From Spirosoma foliorum (GTDB taxonomy: Bacteria; Bacteroidota; Bacteroidia; Cytophagales; Spirosomataceae), in contig NZ_CP059732.1 in NCBI RefSeq assembly GCF_014117325.1, positions 5,159,001 to 5,223,000 of the forward strand: DNA of 64,000 nt, read 5' to 3'. A model generated the notes under the pieces. That model was given only the letters and a program-made list of their open reading frames with translations, was not told where the DNA came from and did no database searches. Within the stretch, counting starts at the first letter, position 1. The number at the start of each line of letters is the position of its first letter. This document shows positions 36,983-45,588 of the stretch, one piece after another. The position numbers and the translations under genes are program-made.

Positions 36983-37318
36983 ATGCTGCTACCTTTCGCC
37001 GAGCAGGCCTATGCGGATGATTCTAAATTTTTAGACTACTGTCTGAACTTCGAACATCCTTATGGAAAGCATAAAGCTCGCGTATTCCGTTCAGCACTAG
37101 GGATAACCAGGGAAAACTGGGGAATTTTGCGGGACGCTGTTCTCACAGCAGTTTTGCTTAACTCAGCTTCGCATGAAGGACGTAATGGATACGGTGAACT
37201 GTACGTTGTCGATTTTGAAATGGTTTACAACTCTCAGAACGCTATTGTCCGTACAAGCTGGATTATTCATGACGGAGAAAACTTTCCGAGATTAACCAGT
37301 TGTTATATTGTTAACTAA
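36983..37318 (+). CDS. DUF6883-like protein
   Basis: The 111-residue protein contains FEHPYGKHKARVFRSALGIT near 24-43, the hallmark segment of the family named DUF6883 (recognised from memory). The last third is a short beta-rich piece (YGELYVVDFEMVYNSQNAIVRTSWIIHDG). No catalytic motif is obvious. The DUF4926-like gene follows 12 bases later on the same strand; this pairing recurs in other bacteria and has been suggested to be a toxin-antitoxin-like or immunity unit, without proof here. It sits in an AT-richer islet. Confidence 0.8.
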   Translation: MLLPFAEQAYADDSKFLDYCLNFEHPYGKHKARVFRSALGITRENWGILRDAVLTAVLLNSASHEGRNGYGELYVVDFEMVYNSQNAIVRTSWIIHDGENFPRLTSCYIVN

Positions 37319-37330
37319 GTTACAATCAGC

Positions 37331-37546
37331 ATGGAAGAACTGAAATTACACGATGTTGTGGCTCTAACGAAACCTATACCCGAATATAATCTTCGCCGGG
37401 GCGAAATTGGGGTTGTCATTGACATCGGCCCTAATGGTCATTATTTATTGGAATTTGCAGACCGTAATGGTGTTCCCTATGCCATGCCCACTGTTAGTAC
37501 AGAAGGGTTAATGAAAGTGTATTTACACGCCGATATGGTGGAGTGA
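37331..37546 (+). CDS. DUF4926-like small protein
   Basis: The 71-residue protein (KLHDVVALTKPIPEYNLRRGEIGVVIDIGPNGHYLLEFAD) fits the DUF4926 pattern, a small SH3-like beta barrel. It starts 12 bases after the DUF6883-like stop, so the pair is probably one transcript. Whether it antagonises or assists its neighbour is unknown. Confidence 0.82.
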   Translation: MEELKLHDVVALTKPIPEYNLRRGEIGVVIDIGPNGHYLLEFADRNGVPYAMPTVSTEGLMKVYLHADMVE

Positions 37547-37560
37547 GGGGCTTAATACCC

Positions 37561-37866
37561 TTACTTATGGGCTTCCCGCACACTATCCGCATAAGCCTTC
37601 GAGTGTGCTTTAGCCAGCAACTCGTACCCCTGATCAATTAACTCCCGATAGGTAAAGCCGTCATTTTTCACGCCACGTTTAGTATTGTCAGCAACCGCCT
37701 GATTGCACAGCTCGTGATTCAGGGAGTCATTCCTGGGCTTTGACCCCTCCCGAATATCAAACCACATGGTTGTGCTATTATATTTCCTGTCAAGTGGCTG
37801 CTGACCGCACGCAAACAGGTTCAAGACAACTAAAGGGATTATCAGTAATTGAGTAAGCTTTTTCAT
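37561..37866 (-). CDS. Small lipoprotein of unknown function
   Basis: The 101-residue protein has a lipoprotein signal (MKKLTQLLIIPLVVLNLFACGQQ) with the lipobox Cys at position 20. The mature part is hydrophilic, helical and without a known domain. It is convergent with the DUF4926-like gene, with 14 bases between the stops. Confidence 0.7.
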   Translation of the reverse strand: MKKLTQLLIIPLVVLNLFACGQQPLDRKYNSTTMWFDIREGSKPRNDSLNHELCNQAVADNTKRGVKNDGFTYRELIDQGYELLAKAHSKAYADSVREAHK

Positions 37867-38012
37867 AAAGGCGAATTAGGATATACATCGGCAATTGCAC
37901 ATTCCTATAATAAAGTATGAGTTGATTTTGGGCAACTTTCCATATCTAGCTAATTGAAAGTTTATGGAATATTGATTTGAGAGCGATAACGTTAAAAGTA
38001 TTTCAAAACATC

Positions 38013-38999
38013 TTATTCATAAAACTCTTTCACTCTCTCCTGATTCATTTTATGCATATGTCCCCCCGAATCGATTATATAAAAGCTGTTTATACCATTA
38101 AATGTATTCCTGATTATTTCTAACTTCATTTCACCCACCTGAGTTGACATTACATGAGCTGTATTTTTTCCTTCATTAGTTTGATATGACCTAGCTGTCA
38201 CATCTTCAAAGCGGGCAATTTTATAAGTATATTCAAATACAACTTCGACTTTATTTATCTGTACCTGAAAGCCTTCCAGAGCTGTAACATATGGAATTTC
38301 TGGAATAACTTGAACACGCATAGGTATGGTTATTAATTTTTCATCCCCACTAACAGTCAGTTTATTAAAGTCTTCCCCTGCAAATTGAAGAAGGCCCCTG
38401 TTAAACCCATCTTTGTTCACCATACTAGAAATAAGACTTTGTAAAATCACTGGTTCGACTCCTGGACTCTGTAACACTAAGTTGAGACTCAAATTAGATA
38501 AGTTATCTAAGTTGTATGAAATTATCTTGCCTCCCTGAGCATGAAATAGAATAGCCCCAATTTGTCGCTTTTCAGGGTAGCTTACATAGCTTCTTTCCCA
38601 TTTTATCCAACTTCTAAGTAAGTCTACCGAAATCTCATTTAGGTTGTACAATTCTATATTATAATGATTAGCAAGTTCTTTTGCCCCTGATTGGTAACCA
38701 TTTACTGCGACAAATACCTTTTTCCCTATACCTTTCACTAAACTGCATCTACCATTAAAATCATGAATTTGCGAGATACTAACACGCCCTTTATAGTCCT
38801 TACATTCTATAGCAATCAGTTCGATGTCATCGTCAAATTTATTTTTAATAATGACATCGAACTGAGATTTTGACCCAATACAGTTAGGGAGCTTGATATC
38901 ATGAATAACTTCGATTAAAGGATTGTCTTTTAGAGATTCATAAATACGAGAAACTAATTTCTCTAACCCTTTTCCATCTGATGATATTCTCTTTGCCAT
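38013..38999 (-). CDS. Mrr-like restriction endonuclease-fold protein
   Basis: The 328-residue protein from ATG 38999 has a PD-(D/E)xK nuclease core near its N-terminus: Asp48 in SQFDVIIKN, Glu65 and Lys67 in AIECKDYKGRVS, then FVAVNGYQSGAKELANHYNIELYNL. This is the Mrr/type IV pattern, which would cut modified or foreign DNA. The C-terminal 200 residues (beta-rich) match nothing I recognise and may read the target. No methylase is adjacent, as expected for type IV. The gene is visibly AT-richer than its neighbours, a sign of transfer. A longer frame to 39125 runs through the nrdA terminator and is rejected. Confidence 0.8.
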   Translation of the reverse strand: MAKRISSDGKGLEKLVSRIYESLKDNPLIEVIHDIKLPNCIGSKSQFDVIIKNKFDDDIELIAIECKDYKGRVSISQIHDFNGRCSLVKGIGKKVFVAVNGYQSGAKELANHYNIELYNLNEISVDLLRSWIKWERSYVSYPEKRQIGAILFHAQGGKIISYNLDNLSNLSLNLVLQSPGVEPVILQSLISSMVNKDGFNRGLLQFAGEDFNKLTVSGDEKLITIPMRVQVIPEIPYVTALEGFQVQINKVEVVFEYTYKIARFEDVTARSYQTNEGKNTAHVMSTQVGEMKLEIIRNTFNGINSFYIIDSGGHMHKMNQERVKEFYE

Positions 39000-39065
39000 T
39001 CTTTTTAATTGAGTACACTGAAACCCGTAAAGCGCTTTTACAAAGAATAGAATAAATACTAAAAC

Positions 39066-39102
39066 ACAACTCCCGACCATGTTAACCACAGCCGGGAGTT
39101 TG
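39066..39102 (-). terminator. Terminator of nrdA
   Basis: AACTCCCG (39068-39075) pairs with CGGGAGTT (39093-39100), and on the minus strand a T-rich tail follows the stem. It ends the nrdA transcript and excludes starts of the Mrr-like gene beyond it. Confidence 0.7.
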
Positions 39103-39131
39103 AAACTTGAAACCTTAAATAGCAAAACAGA

Positions 39132-41612
39132 CTAGCTTCCACACATCTCGCAACCTTCTGGGTCATCGAGTGAGCAGGTCATGGCGGCATATTGTTGTTC
39201 CAGATCCGTTACCATTGGTACAGGCTGTGGGGCTGCGTTTTGCGCGTGCTCCTTGGCGTACTGTACGTAATCGAGCGGTTTCTCGACGGGTGCGGCTTCG
39301 GTCATAACGGCTTCCAGTTGTGGTTCGGCTTGTGGCTGAACAACGGTAAACTTCACGGCATCGGCAGCGGCTTTCGTACGGAGGTAATACATACCCGTTT
39401 TCAGACCCGCTTTCCACGCGTAGAAGTGCATCGACGTCAGTTTACCGAAGTTCGAATCCTGAATGTGGATGTTCAGCGACTGCGACTGACAAATGTATGC
39501 ACCCCGATCGGCGGCCATGTCGATGATGTGCTTCTGCTTGATCTCCCAAACTGTTTTGTACAGGTCTTTGATGTTCTGTGGGATGTTCGGAATCGCCTGA
39601 ATCGAGCCGTTGGCCAGAATCAGATTGTTTTTCATAGAGTCATTCCACAAGCCCAGTTTCACAAGGTCTTTCAGCAGGTGCTTGTTCACAACCACGAACT
39701 CGCCCGACAATACGCGACGGGTGTAGATGTTGCTCGTGTATGGTTCGAAACATTCGTTGTTACCCAGAATCTGCGAGGTCGACGCGGTTGGCATTGGTGC
39801 CAGCAACAGCGAATTACGAACGCCATGTTCTACAACGTCTTTCCGCAGGCTTTCCCAATCCCAGCGACCTGATTTTGGTTTTACACCCCACATATCGAAC
39901 TGGAACTGACCTTCCGAAATCGGTGATCCTTTCCAGGTTTCGTATGGACCGTATTCTTTCGCCTGCTCCATCGACGAAGTCATGGCACCAAAATAGATCG
40001 TCTCGAAAATATCTTCGTTCAACCGGCGCGCTTCGTCCGATTCAAACGGCATCCGCAGCATGATGAACGCATCGGCTAAGCCCTGGACACCTAAACCAAT
40101 TGGCCGATGGCGCATGTTGCTCCGACGAGCCTCTTCAACTGGGTAGTAGTTGATGTCGATGATCTTGTTGAGGTTGCGGGTGGCCGTTTTGGTCACTTCA
40201 TACAACTTCTGGTGATCGAAGCGCATGATGCCGTCTGGATCACGCTTAATGAACTTCGGCAGTGCGATAGACGCCAGGTTACACACCGCAATTTCGTCCG
40301 GAGCAGTATACTCGATGATTTCGGTACACAGGTTCGACGATTTGATAGTACCCAGGTTCTTCTGGTTCGACTTCTTGTTCGCGGCATCCTTGTACAGCAT
40401 GTAAGGAGTACCGGTTTCCGTTTGCGATTCCAGAATTTTGAACCACAATTCCTGCGCTTTTATCGTCTTACGGGCACGGCCTTCACGTTCGTAACGCTCA
40501 TACAGAGCTTCGAACTCGTCGCCATAGCAATCGGCCAGACCAGGGCACTCGTGTGGGCAGAACAACGACCAAACGTCATCGGCTTCTACCCGCTTCATGA
40601 ACAGATCGGGCGTCCAAAGCGCATAGAACAGATCGCGGGCGCGACCTTCTTCTTTACCCGAATTCTTTTTCAGATCCAGGAAGTCAAAGATATCGGCATG
40701 CCAGGGTTCCAGGTAAATAGCAAACGAACCTTTGCGCTTGCCACCACCCTGATCTACGTAACGAGCCGTATCGTTGAATACGCGCAGCATTGGTACAATC
40801 CCATTGCTGGTTCCATTGGTGCCTTTGATGTAGGTTCCCGTTGCCCGAACGTTATGAATGCTCAGCCCAATACCACCTGCCGACTGTGAAATTTTGGCAG
40901 TTTGTTTCAGTGTATCATAAATTCCGTCGATAGAGTCGTCCTTCATCGTCAGCAGGAAGCAACTCGACATCTGTGGTTTCGGCGTTCCGGCGTTAAAGAG
41001 CGTCGGGGTTGCGTGCGTAAACCATTTTTCGGAAAGCAAATTATAGGTTTCTATAGCTGCCTCGACGTCTTCCATGTGGATTCCGACGGCCACACGCATC
41101 AGCATATGTTGTGGGCGTTCGGCAATCCGACCATCGAGTTTTAGCAGATATGATTTTTCTAGGGTTTTATAGCCAAAATAATCATAGCCATAATCCCGAT
41201 CGTAAATGATCGTTGAATCCAGCAACGCTGCGTGTTGCCGTACAACATCATATACCTCTTTAGAAATCAGTGATGCGTTTTCGCCGGTTTTGGGGTCTTC
41301 GTACTGATATAATTTCTTGATCGTTCCAGAGAACGATTTGTTGGTCTCTTTGTGCAGGTTCGAGATGGCAATCCGAGCGGCCAGAATGGCATAATCTGGA
41401 TGCTTGGTCGTCATCGAAGCAGCTGTTTCAGCGGCCAGATTGTCGAGTTCGGTGGTTTTTACACCATCGTACAGACCACTTACAACTTTTACGGCTACTT
41501 CAACGGGTTGTACATAGGCGGGGTCAAGGCCATAGCACAGCTTCTCGATGCGAGCGGTGATTTTGTCGAACTTGACGGACTCCCGGCGACCGTCGCGTTT
41601 GATAACGTACAT
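39132..41612 (-). CDS. nrdA: Ribonucleoside-diphosphate reductase, alpha subunit (class I)
   Basis: The 826-residue protein begins with an ATP-cone ([21 protein letters not shown]). It contains the active-site cysteines [10 protein letters not shown], the radical/acid set NLCTEI and [11 protein letters not shown], and [15 protein letters not shown]. The C-terminus carries the redox-shuttle cysteines EGCEMCGS. It reduces ribonucleotides to deoxyribonucleotides with an NrdB radical subunit. nrdB is not in the window, so the two subunits are encoded apart or one copy is elsewhere. The 613-base 5' region contains a hairpin at 41895-41926. Confidence 0.96.
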   Translation of the reverse strand: MYVIKRDGRRESVKFDKITARIEKLCYGLDPAYVQPVEVAVKVVSGLYDGVKTTELDNLAAETAASMTTKHPDYAILAARIAISNLHKETNKSFSGTIKKLYQYEDPKTGENASLISKEVYDVVRQHAALLDSTIIYDRDYGYDYFGYKTLEKSYLLKLDGRIAERPQHMLMRVAVGIHMEDVEAAIETYNLLSEKWFTHATPTLFNAGTPKPQMSSCFLLTMKDDSIDGIYDTLKQTAKISQSAGGIGLSIHNVRATGTYIKGTNGTSNGIVPMLRVFNDTARYVDQGGGKRKGSFAIYLEPWHADIFDFLDLKKNSGKEEGRARDLFYALWTPDLFMKRVEADDVWSLFCPHECPGLADCYGDEFEALYERYEREGRARKTIKAQELWFKILESQTETGTPYMLYKDAANKKSNQKNLGTIKSSNLCTEIIEYTAPDEIAVCNLASIALPKFIKRDPDGIMRFDHQKLYEVTKTATRNLNKIIDINYYPVEEARRSNMRHRPIGLGVQGLADAFIMLRMPFESDEARRLNEDIFETIYFGAMTSSMEQAKEYGPYETWKGSPISEGQFQFDMWGVKPKSGRWDWESLRKDVVEHGVRNSLLLAPMPTASTSQILGNNECFEPYTSNIYTRRVLSGEFVVVNKHLLKDLVKLGLWNDSMKNNLILANGSIQAIPNIPQNIKDLYKTVWEIKQKHIIDMAADRGAYICQSQSLNIHIQDSNFGKLTSMHFYAWKAGLKTGMYYLRTKAAADAVKFTVVQPQAEPQLEAVMTEAAPVEKPLDYVQYAKEHAQNAAPQPVPMVTDLEQQYAAMTCSLDDPEGCEMCGS

Positions 41613-41894
41613 ACGTAGTTTGGCTAGTTAAGTATGGAAAAATGTTGACTGTAGGACATGTTACGGTTGAGATGTAGGTTATATGATGGTTAATTATAGA
41701 GGCAGTTTATTTTTAGTTGTTCAGGTACGAAGGCACTTGAACAAGTAACCAAAAAACCGAACTTCGGGCGTTAGTCTGAAGCGTGGCAGGATGGCGTTCT
41801 AAAGTTCTTTTGAAAAAGACGGAAAAGCAACCCGGAAGGTTCGGGCATTTTTGCAAATCCTTGAAACGTTCAACTCTGCGGGCAGGTTAAGAAA

Positions 41895-41926
41895 TTGTTA
41901 AGTCGTCAGCGTTAGCGACTTAACAA
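41895..41926. repeat. Perfect 11-bp hairpin upstream of nrdA
   Basis: TTGTTAAGTCG pairs with CGACTTAACAA across a ten-base loop. It could be an operator or leader structure for nrdA. Confidence 0.7.
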
Positions 41927-42143
41927 TACCCCACCCAAGAGATATTCTAAGAAATTAAAAAAAGCGTTTTTATAGATCGGAAGAGCGGCCAAACGTTGGC
42001 AGCACCATTCCGTGGAAGAAGCGTATTGCATCGGAAAGCTAAAAAGAAACAGGCACAGCACAAGGGCATATTACCGAATTATTAGGCAACGGTTCTCCTT
42101 TAACCGGTTCGTTATCAACCCACAAAAGAACCCATAAAAAGGC

Positions 42144-42174
42144 TTGTCAATCCTGATAAAACACCGTACCTTTG
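42144..42174 (+). promoter_or_regulatory. Bacteroidota-type promoter of rpmE2
   Basis: TTG at 42144-42146 and TACCTTTG at 42167-42174 with a 20-base spacer, the same geometry as the rpmH promoter. The ATG follows 51 bases later. Confidence 0.8.
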
Positions 42175-42225
42175 CAGTCCTTTTCGGTCGGAAACCGAGA
42201 AGATGATAAGAAACAGAAGATAATC

Positions 42226-42468
42226 ATGAAAAAGGGCATTCACCCGGATTACCGCGAAGTGGTATTCCACGACCTGTCAAGCGACTATAAATTTCTGACG
42301 CGCTCAACAGTTCAAACCAGAGACAGCATCGAGTTCGAAGGGAAAACCTATCCGCTCGTTAAGATCGAAGTTAGCTCGCAGTCGCACCCATTCTACACGG
42401 GCAAAAACGTACTGCTTGATACAGCTGGTCGTGTGGACAAGTTCCGCAAACGGTACGGTACGAAGTAA
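42226..42468 (+). CDS. rpmE2: 50S ribosomal protein L31 type B
   Basis: The 80-residue protein from ATG 42226 starts [17 protein letters not shown] and contains [11 protein letters not shown] and a basic tail ([10 protein letters not shown]). It lacks the zinc-binding Cys pairs of L31 type A, so it is the zinc-independent type. L31 bridges the ribosomal subunits. Promoter and terminator are both clear, so it is a monocistronic gene. Confidence 0.96.
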   Translation: MKKGIHPDYREVVFHDLSSDYKFLTRSTVQTRDSIEFEGKTYPLVKIEVSSQSHPFYTGKNVLLDTAGRVDKFRKRYGTK

Positions 42469-42486
42469 GACATTTCCAGTTGATAC

Positions 42487-42530
42487 AGAACTCCCCTGTT
42501 GCGGTAACCGTGGCAGGGGAGTTCTTTTTT
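42487..42530 (+). terminator. Strong terminator after rpmE2
   Basis: AGAACTCCCCTG (42487-42498) pairs perfectly with CAGGGGAGTTCT (42514-42525), followed by six T. Confidence 0.93.
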
Positions 42531-42563
42531 AAACCTATAAGGTTTCAAAAACCTTATAGGTTT
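42531..42563. repeat. Perfect inverted repeat AAACCTATAAGGTTT
   Basis: Arms 42531-42545 and 42549-42563 pair over 15 bases with a three-base loop. It starts directly at the end of the rpmE2 terminator. Confidence 0.9.
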
Positions 42564-42619
42564 GTAATCTCGTCAATTTAAACGTGCTATTTACGTTTAC
42601 TTTACTCAACCCTACAGGC

Positions 42620-43306
42620 ATGAAAAAAATCCTGATCATTGAAGACGACCGACGCATTGCCCAGAATATAAGCCGGGGCCTTCAGGAAGAAGGTTATGCA
42701 ACCGAAGTGGTGTATGAGGGGTTGAATGGTCGCCAGATTGCACTACAAACGGGAATAGACTTATTGATTTTAGACATCAATTTACCCGGTCTGAGTGGGT
42801 TTGAAGTGTGCCGGAGTGTTCGGGCAGAGAAACCCCAACTCCCGATCATCATGCTTACTGCCCTCGGCGAAATTGAAGACAAAGTTGAGGGGTTAGCGCT
42901 GGGTGCCGACGATTATCTGGTCAAACCGTTCGACTTTCGTGAATTACTGGCTCGGGTAGCAACCTGTTTTCGGCGGTCGGCCTTACTTACCGACGCCGTT
43001 GCCGAAGACATCTGCCAAGTGGCTAATCTAACGGTTAACCTGACCCTAAAAGAAGTTCGCCGGGATAATGTACTGATTGATTTGACGGCCCGTGAATTTG
43101 CCCTGTTGGAATACCTGATTCGGAATAAAGGCCGGGTGCTATCGAAACTGGATATTGCCGAAACCGTGTGGAATCTTAATTTCGACCCAGGTACCAATGT
43201 CGTAGAGGTATACGTCAATTACCTGCGCAAGAAAATCGACCGCGACTTTGAGCCTAAACTAATTCATACCCGCCCTGGCATGGGTTATGTGTTAAAAGAG
43301 GAGTAA
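42620..43306 (+). CDS. OmpR-family response regulator
   Basis: The 228-residue protein has a receiver domain (IIEDD at 7-11, phospho-acceptor Asp52 in LILDINLPG, Lys in DDYLVKPFD) and a C-terminal winged helix (REFALLEYLIRNKGRVLSK, VYVNYLRKKID, GMGYVLKEE). It is the partner of the kinase at 43424 and resembles metal-responsive CusR/CopR regulators. A TolC-type gene lies downstream, which fits an efflux role, but this is inference. Confidence 0.93.
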   Translation: MKKILIIEDDRRIAQNISRGLQEEGYATEVVYEGLNGRQIALQTGIDLLILDINLPGLSGFEVCRSVRAEKPQLPIIMLTALGEIEDKVEGLALGADDYLVKPFDFRELLARVATCFRRSALLTDAVAEDICQVANLTVNLTLKEVRRDNVLIDLTAREFALLEYLIRNKGRVLSKLDIAETVWNLNFDPGTNVVEVYVNYLRKKIDRDFEPKLIHTRPGMGYVLKEE

Positions 43307-43310
43307 ATAT

Positions 43311-43417
43311 AGGGAGAAAGGAAGAGAGGGAAGAAGGGGAATAGGGAAAGCGTAATGAGCTATTTTCCTCTCCCTCCTCCCTTTCTTCCCACTTTTCCCC
43401 CTCCTCCCTCTCTCCCT
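43311..43417. repeat. Homopurine/homopyrimidine leader palindrome between regulator and kinase
   Basis: The left arm 43311-43350 is purine-rich (AGGGAGAAAGGAAGAG words) and the right arm 43364-43417 pyrimidine-rich. It fills the whole gap and ends six bases before the kinase ATG. It is a sister of 9911-10023. Confidence 0.8.
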
Positions 43418-43423
43418 CTCACC

Positions 43424-44791
43424 ATGACCATTCGTAATCGTATCGCCCTTCAGTTCTCGCTCATTGTTGCTTCTATTCTGATTGTGTTTTCGGTACTGAT
43501 ATACCTGGTGTCGGCAACCTATCGGCGGGAGGAATTTTATGATCGCCTAAAAAATAAAGCCAGAACGACGGTTCGTTTTTTGATTGAGGTAAAAGAAGTC
43601 GATCGGGAGTTGCTTAAAATCATCGACCGCAATACCCTTACGGCGCTTATTGATGAGAAGGTCTTAATTTTTGACGCCAAAAATCGCCTGATCTATTCAA
43701 GCGTCGATGATCAGGTGATTTATTTCAAAGCCACCTTGCTGGATGAAGTCCGACAAAAAAAGGAAATTGAAACCTTTAGCGGGCATAATGAACTGATCGG
43801 ATTGCTTTACCGACAGAATGGCCGCGATTTGGTTGTGCTGGCTTCTGCCTATGATCAGTTCGGAAAAAGCAAATTAGAAAACCTTCGTCTTACATTGGGT
43901 TGGGGATTATTAGCGGGTATCGGTATTACCATCGGCCTGGGCATTTTTTTTGCCGGGCAGTCGTTACAGCCAATCAGTCAGATCAATCAGCAGGTATCAA
44001 CCATTACAGCCTCAAATCTGCAGCAACGATTAGACGAGGGCAATCGGCAGGATGAGATTGCCCGGTTGGCGATGAATTTCAACGATGTGATGCATCGGCT
44101 GTATCAAGCGTTTGAACAACAACGGAGTTTTGTATCGCATGCTTCACACGAACTCCGCACACCGCTGGCCGCGCTGAAATCAGAAATTCAACTGGGTTTA
44201 CGGCGCCCGTTAACTGCACCGGAATCGGAAGAAATATTAACCAACCTCCTGTCGGATACCGACCGACTCATTGGCCTGACCAATAGTTTACTGTTACTGG
44301 CCCGAACGCTGGAAACAAGCAATCAGGTTTCATTTCAATCCATTCGGGTCGACGACGTTGTTTTTCTGGCTAAAGATGAACTGGTAAGCGCGAAGCCCAA
44401 TTACCGAATCGCTATTGATTATAGTAATATCCCCGAAACCGAAACTGAAACACTCGTCAAGGCCAATGAAAGCCTGCTCAAACAGGTTCTGCTCAATTTG
44501 TTTGACAATGCCTGCAAATACTCGTCCGATCATACTGCTCAGGTTCGGATCAGTACTGATAGTCAATATTGCCGAATTGCCATTCAGGACAAGGGGATTG
44601 GCATGTCAGAACATGACCAGGCGCATATTTTTGAGCCATTCTACCGATCGACCAACGCGCTGAATTATCAGGGATTTGGCATTGGGCTATCCATTTGCGC
44701 GAAGCTGATTGAGCTTCATCACGGTACAATGACCGTTAACAGCCAATTAGGCGAGGGTAGTACATTTACGGTTTCACTTCCTCATTTGTAA
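43424..44791 (+). CDS. Sensor histidine kinase (HAMP-HisKA-HATPase)
   Basis: The protein has 455 residues from ATG 43424. It has transmembrane helices at about 10-30 and 159-178, a periplasmic sensor part between them, a HAMP linker, the phospho-accepting His242 in VSHASHELRTPLAALKSE, and the ATPase domain with NLFDNACKYS, DKGIGM and GFGIGLSIC. It would phosphorylate the regulator gene product before it. The N-terminal longer frame (from 43355) is coded by the palindrome and is rejected. Confidence 0.93.
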   Translation: MTIRNRIALQFSLIVASILIVFSVLIYLVSATYRREEFYDRLKNKARTTVRFLIEVKEVDRELLKIIDRNTLTALIDEKVLIFDAKNRLIYSSVDDQVIYFKATLLDEVRQKKEIETFSGHNELIGLLYRQNGRDLVVLASAYDQFGKSKLENLRLTLGWGLLAGIGITIGLGIFFAGQSLQPISQINQQVSTITASNLQQRLDEGNRQDEIARLAMNFNDVMHRLYQAFEQQRSFVSHASHELRTPLAALKSEIQLGLRRPLTAPESEEILTNLLSDTDRLIGLTNSLLLLARTLETSNQVSFQSIRVDDVVFLAKDELVSAKPNYRIAIDYSNIPETETETLVKANESLLKQVLLNLFDNACKYSSDHTAQVRISTDSQYCRIAIQDKGIGMSEHDQAHIFEPFYRSTNALNYQGFGIGLSICAKLIELHHGTMTVNSQLGEGSTFTVSLPHL

Positions 44792-44953
44792 TTCCTGGGA
44801 CTGCCTTCAGACCTCAGCTAACTACCTCACAACGAATTGTATTTATGAATAAGTAGAAGCCACATAAGTATGCGTTTTATGGCGGATAGCAACTTTCTAT
44901 GTGCGTTTATTCCGACGGCATGGAAACTAATGGTAACCTAAAATCTGTACGTC

Positions 44954-45283
44954 ATGGGAAAATTTGTTGTGACAAAAGCCGCTAATGATCAGTTTTATTT
45001 CAACTTAAAAGCCGACAATGGTCAGGTCATTCTTACCAGCGAAGGCTATACTAGCAAAGCCGGCTGCATGAACGGGATTGAGTCTGTCAAAAACAACGCA
45101 CCGAACGATGGCCAATTCGCCCGAAAAGAGTCGGCCAACGGTAAATTCTATTTTAATTTAAAAGCCACCAACGGACAAATCATCGGAACAAGTCAGATGT
45201 ACGAAAGTGCAGCTGGGCGCGACAATGGTATTGAATCCGTAAAAAATAACGCCCCCTCAGCGGCAATTGAAGATAATTATTAA
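44954..45283 (+). CDS. DUF1508 (YegP-like) protein, two repeats
   Basis: The 109-residue protein is two copies of a 50-residue DUF1508 unit: FYFNLKADNGQVILTSEGYTS... NGIESVKNNAP and FYFNLKATNGQIIGTSQMYES... NGIESVKNNAP. YegP-like proteins are small and widespread; their role is not known. It lies between the two-component genes and the TolC-like gene. Confidence 0.93.
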   Translation: MGKFVVTKAANDQFYFNLKADNGQVILTSEGYTSKAGCMNGIESVKNNAPNDGQFARKESANGKFYFNLKATNGQIIGTSQMYESAAGRDNGIESVKNNAPSAAIEDNY

Positions 45284-45365
45284 CTAGGCACTAGGCATCT
45301 CAAAATAATGTAAGTACTTACTAATAAGCTTATTTAAACTTTTGAGACCAGTTACTCAAACGAGC

Positions 45366-45459
45366 TTTTTTGTCATTCTGACGAAGGAAGAATCTTAGCG
45401 TTTCTTTACCAGAAAGTAAGGATAATGTAAGATTCTTCCTTCGTCAGAATGACAAAAAA
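45366..45459. repeat. REP-like inverted repeat, GTCATtCtGACG family (copy 2)
   Basis: Arms 45366-45397 and 45428-45459 pair perfectly over 32 bases (core TTCTGACGAAGGAAGAATCTTA). It lies between the DUF1508 and TolC-like genes. Confidence 0.93.
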
Positions 45460-45588
45460 TGGGTAGCTCTAGATCAGCCCAAGGCAGGCTTCTAATAATT
45501 TTCTAATCTTTTTATAAATTTCCTTTAATACGGTTTTAAGCTTTGATTAATATAAGTTGAGGAAATTTGTAGCCCTACTTATGAAACC

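Larger units (their letters stand above)
41613..42225. other. Long divergent intergenic region nrdA / rpmE2
   Basis: The 613-base region holds an 11-bp hairpin (41895-41926), a 15-base stretch identical to an Illumina adapter (41974-41988), and the rpmE2 promoter (42144-42174). No protein-coding frame was found. No NrdR box could be named with confidence. Confidence 0.6.

Noticed and set aside
39192..41618. Several long plus-strand frames opposite nrdA
   Set aside because: They mirror the strong codon pattern of nrdA and match no family.
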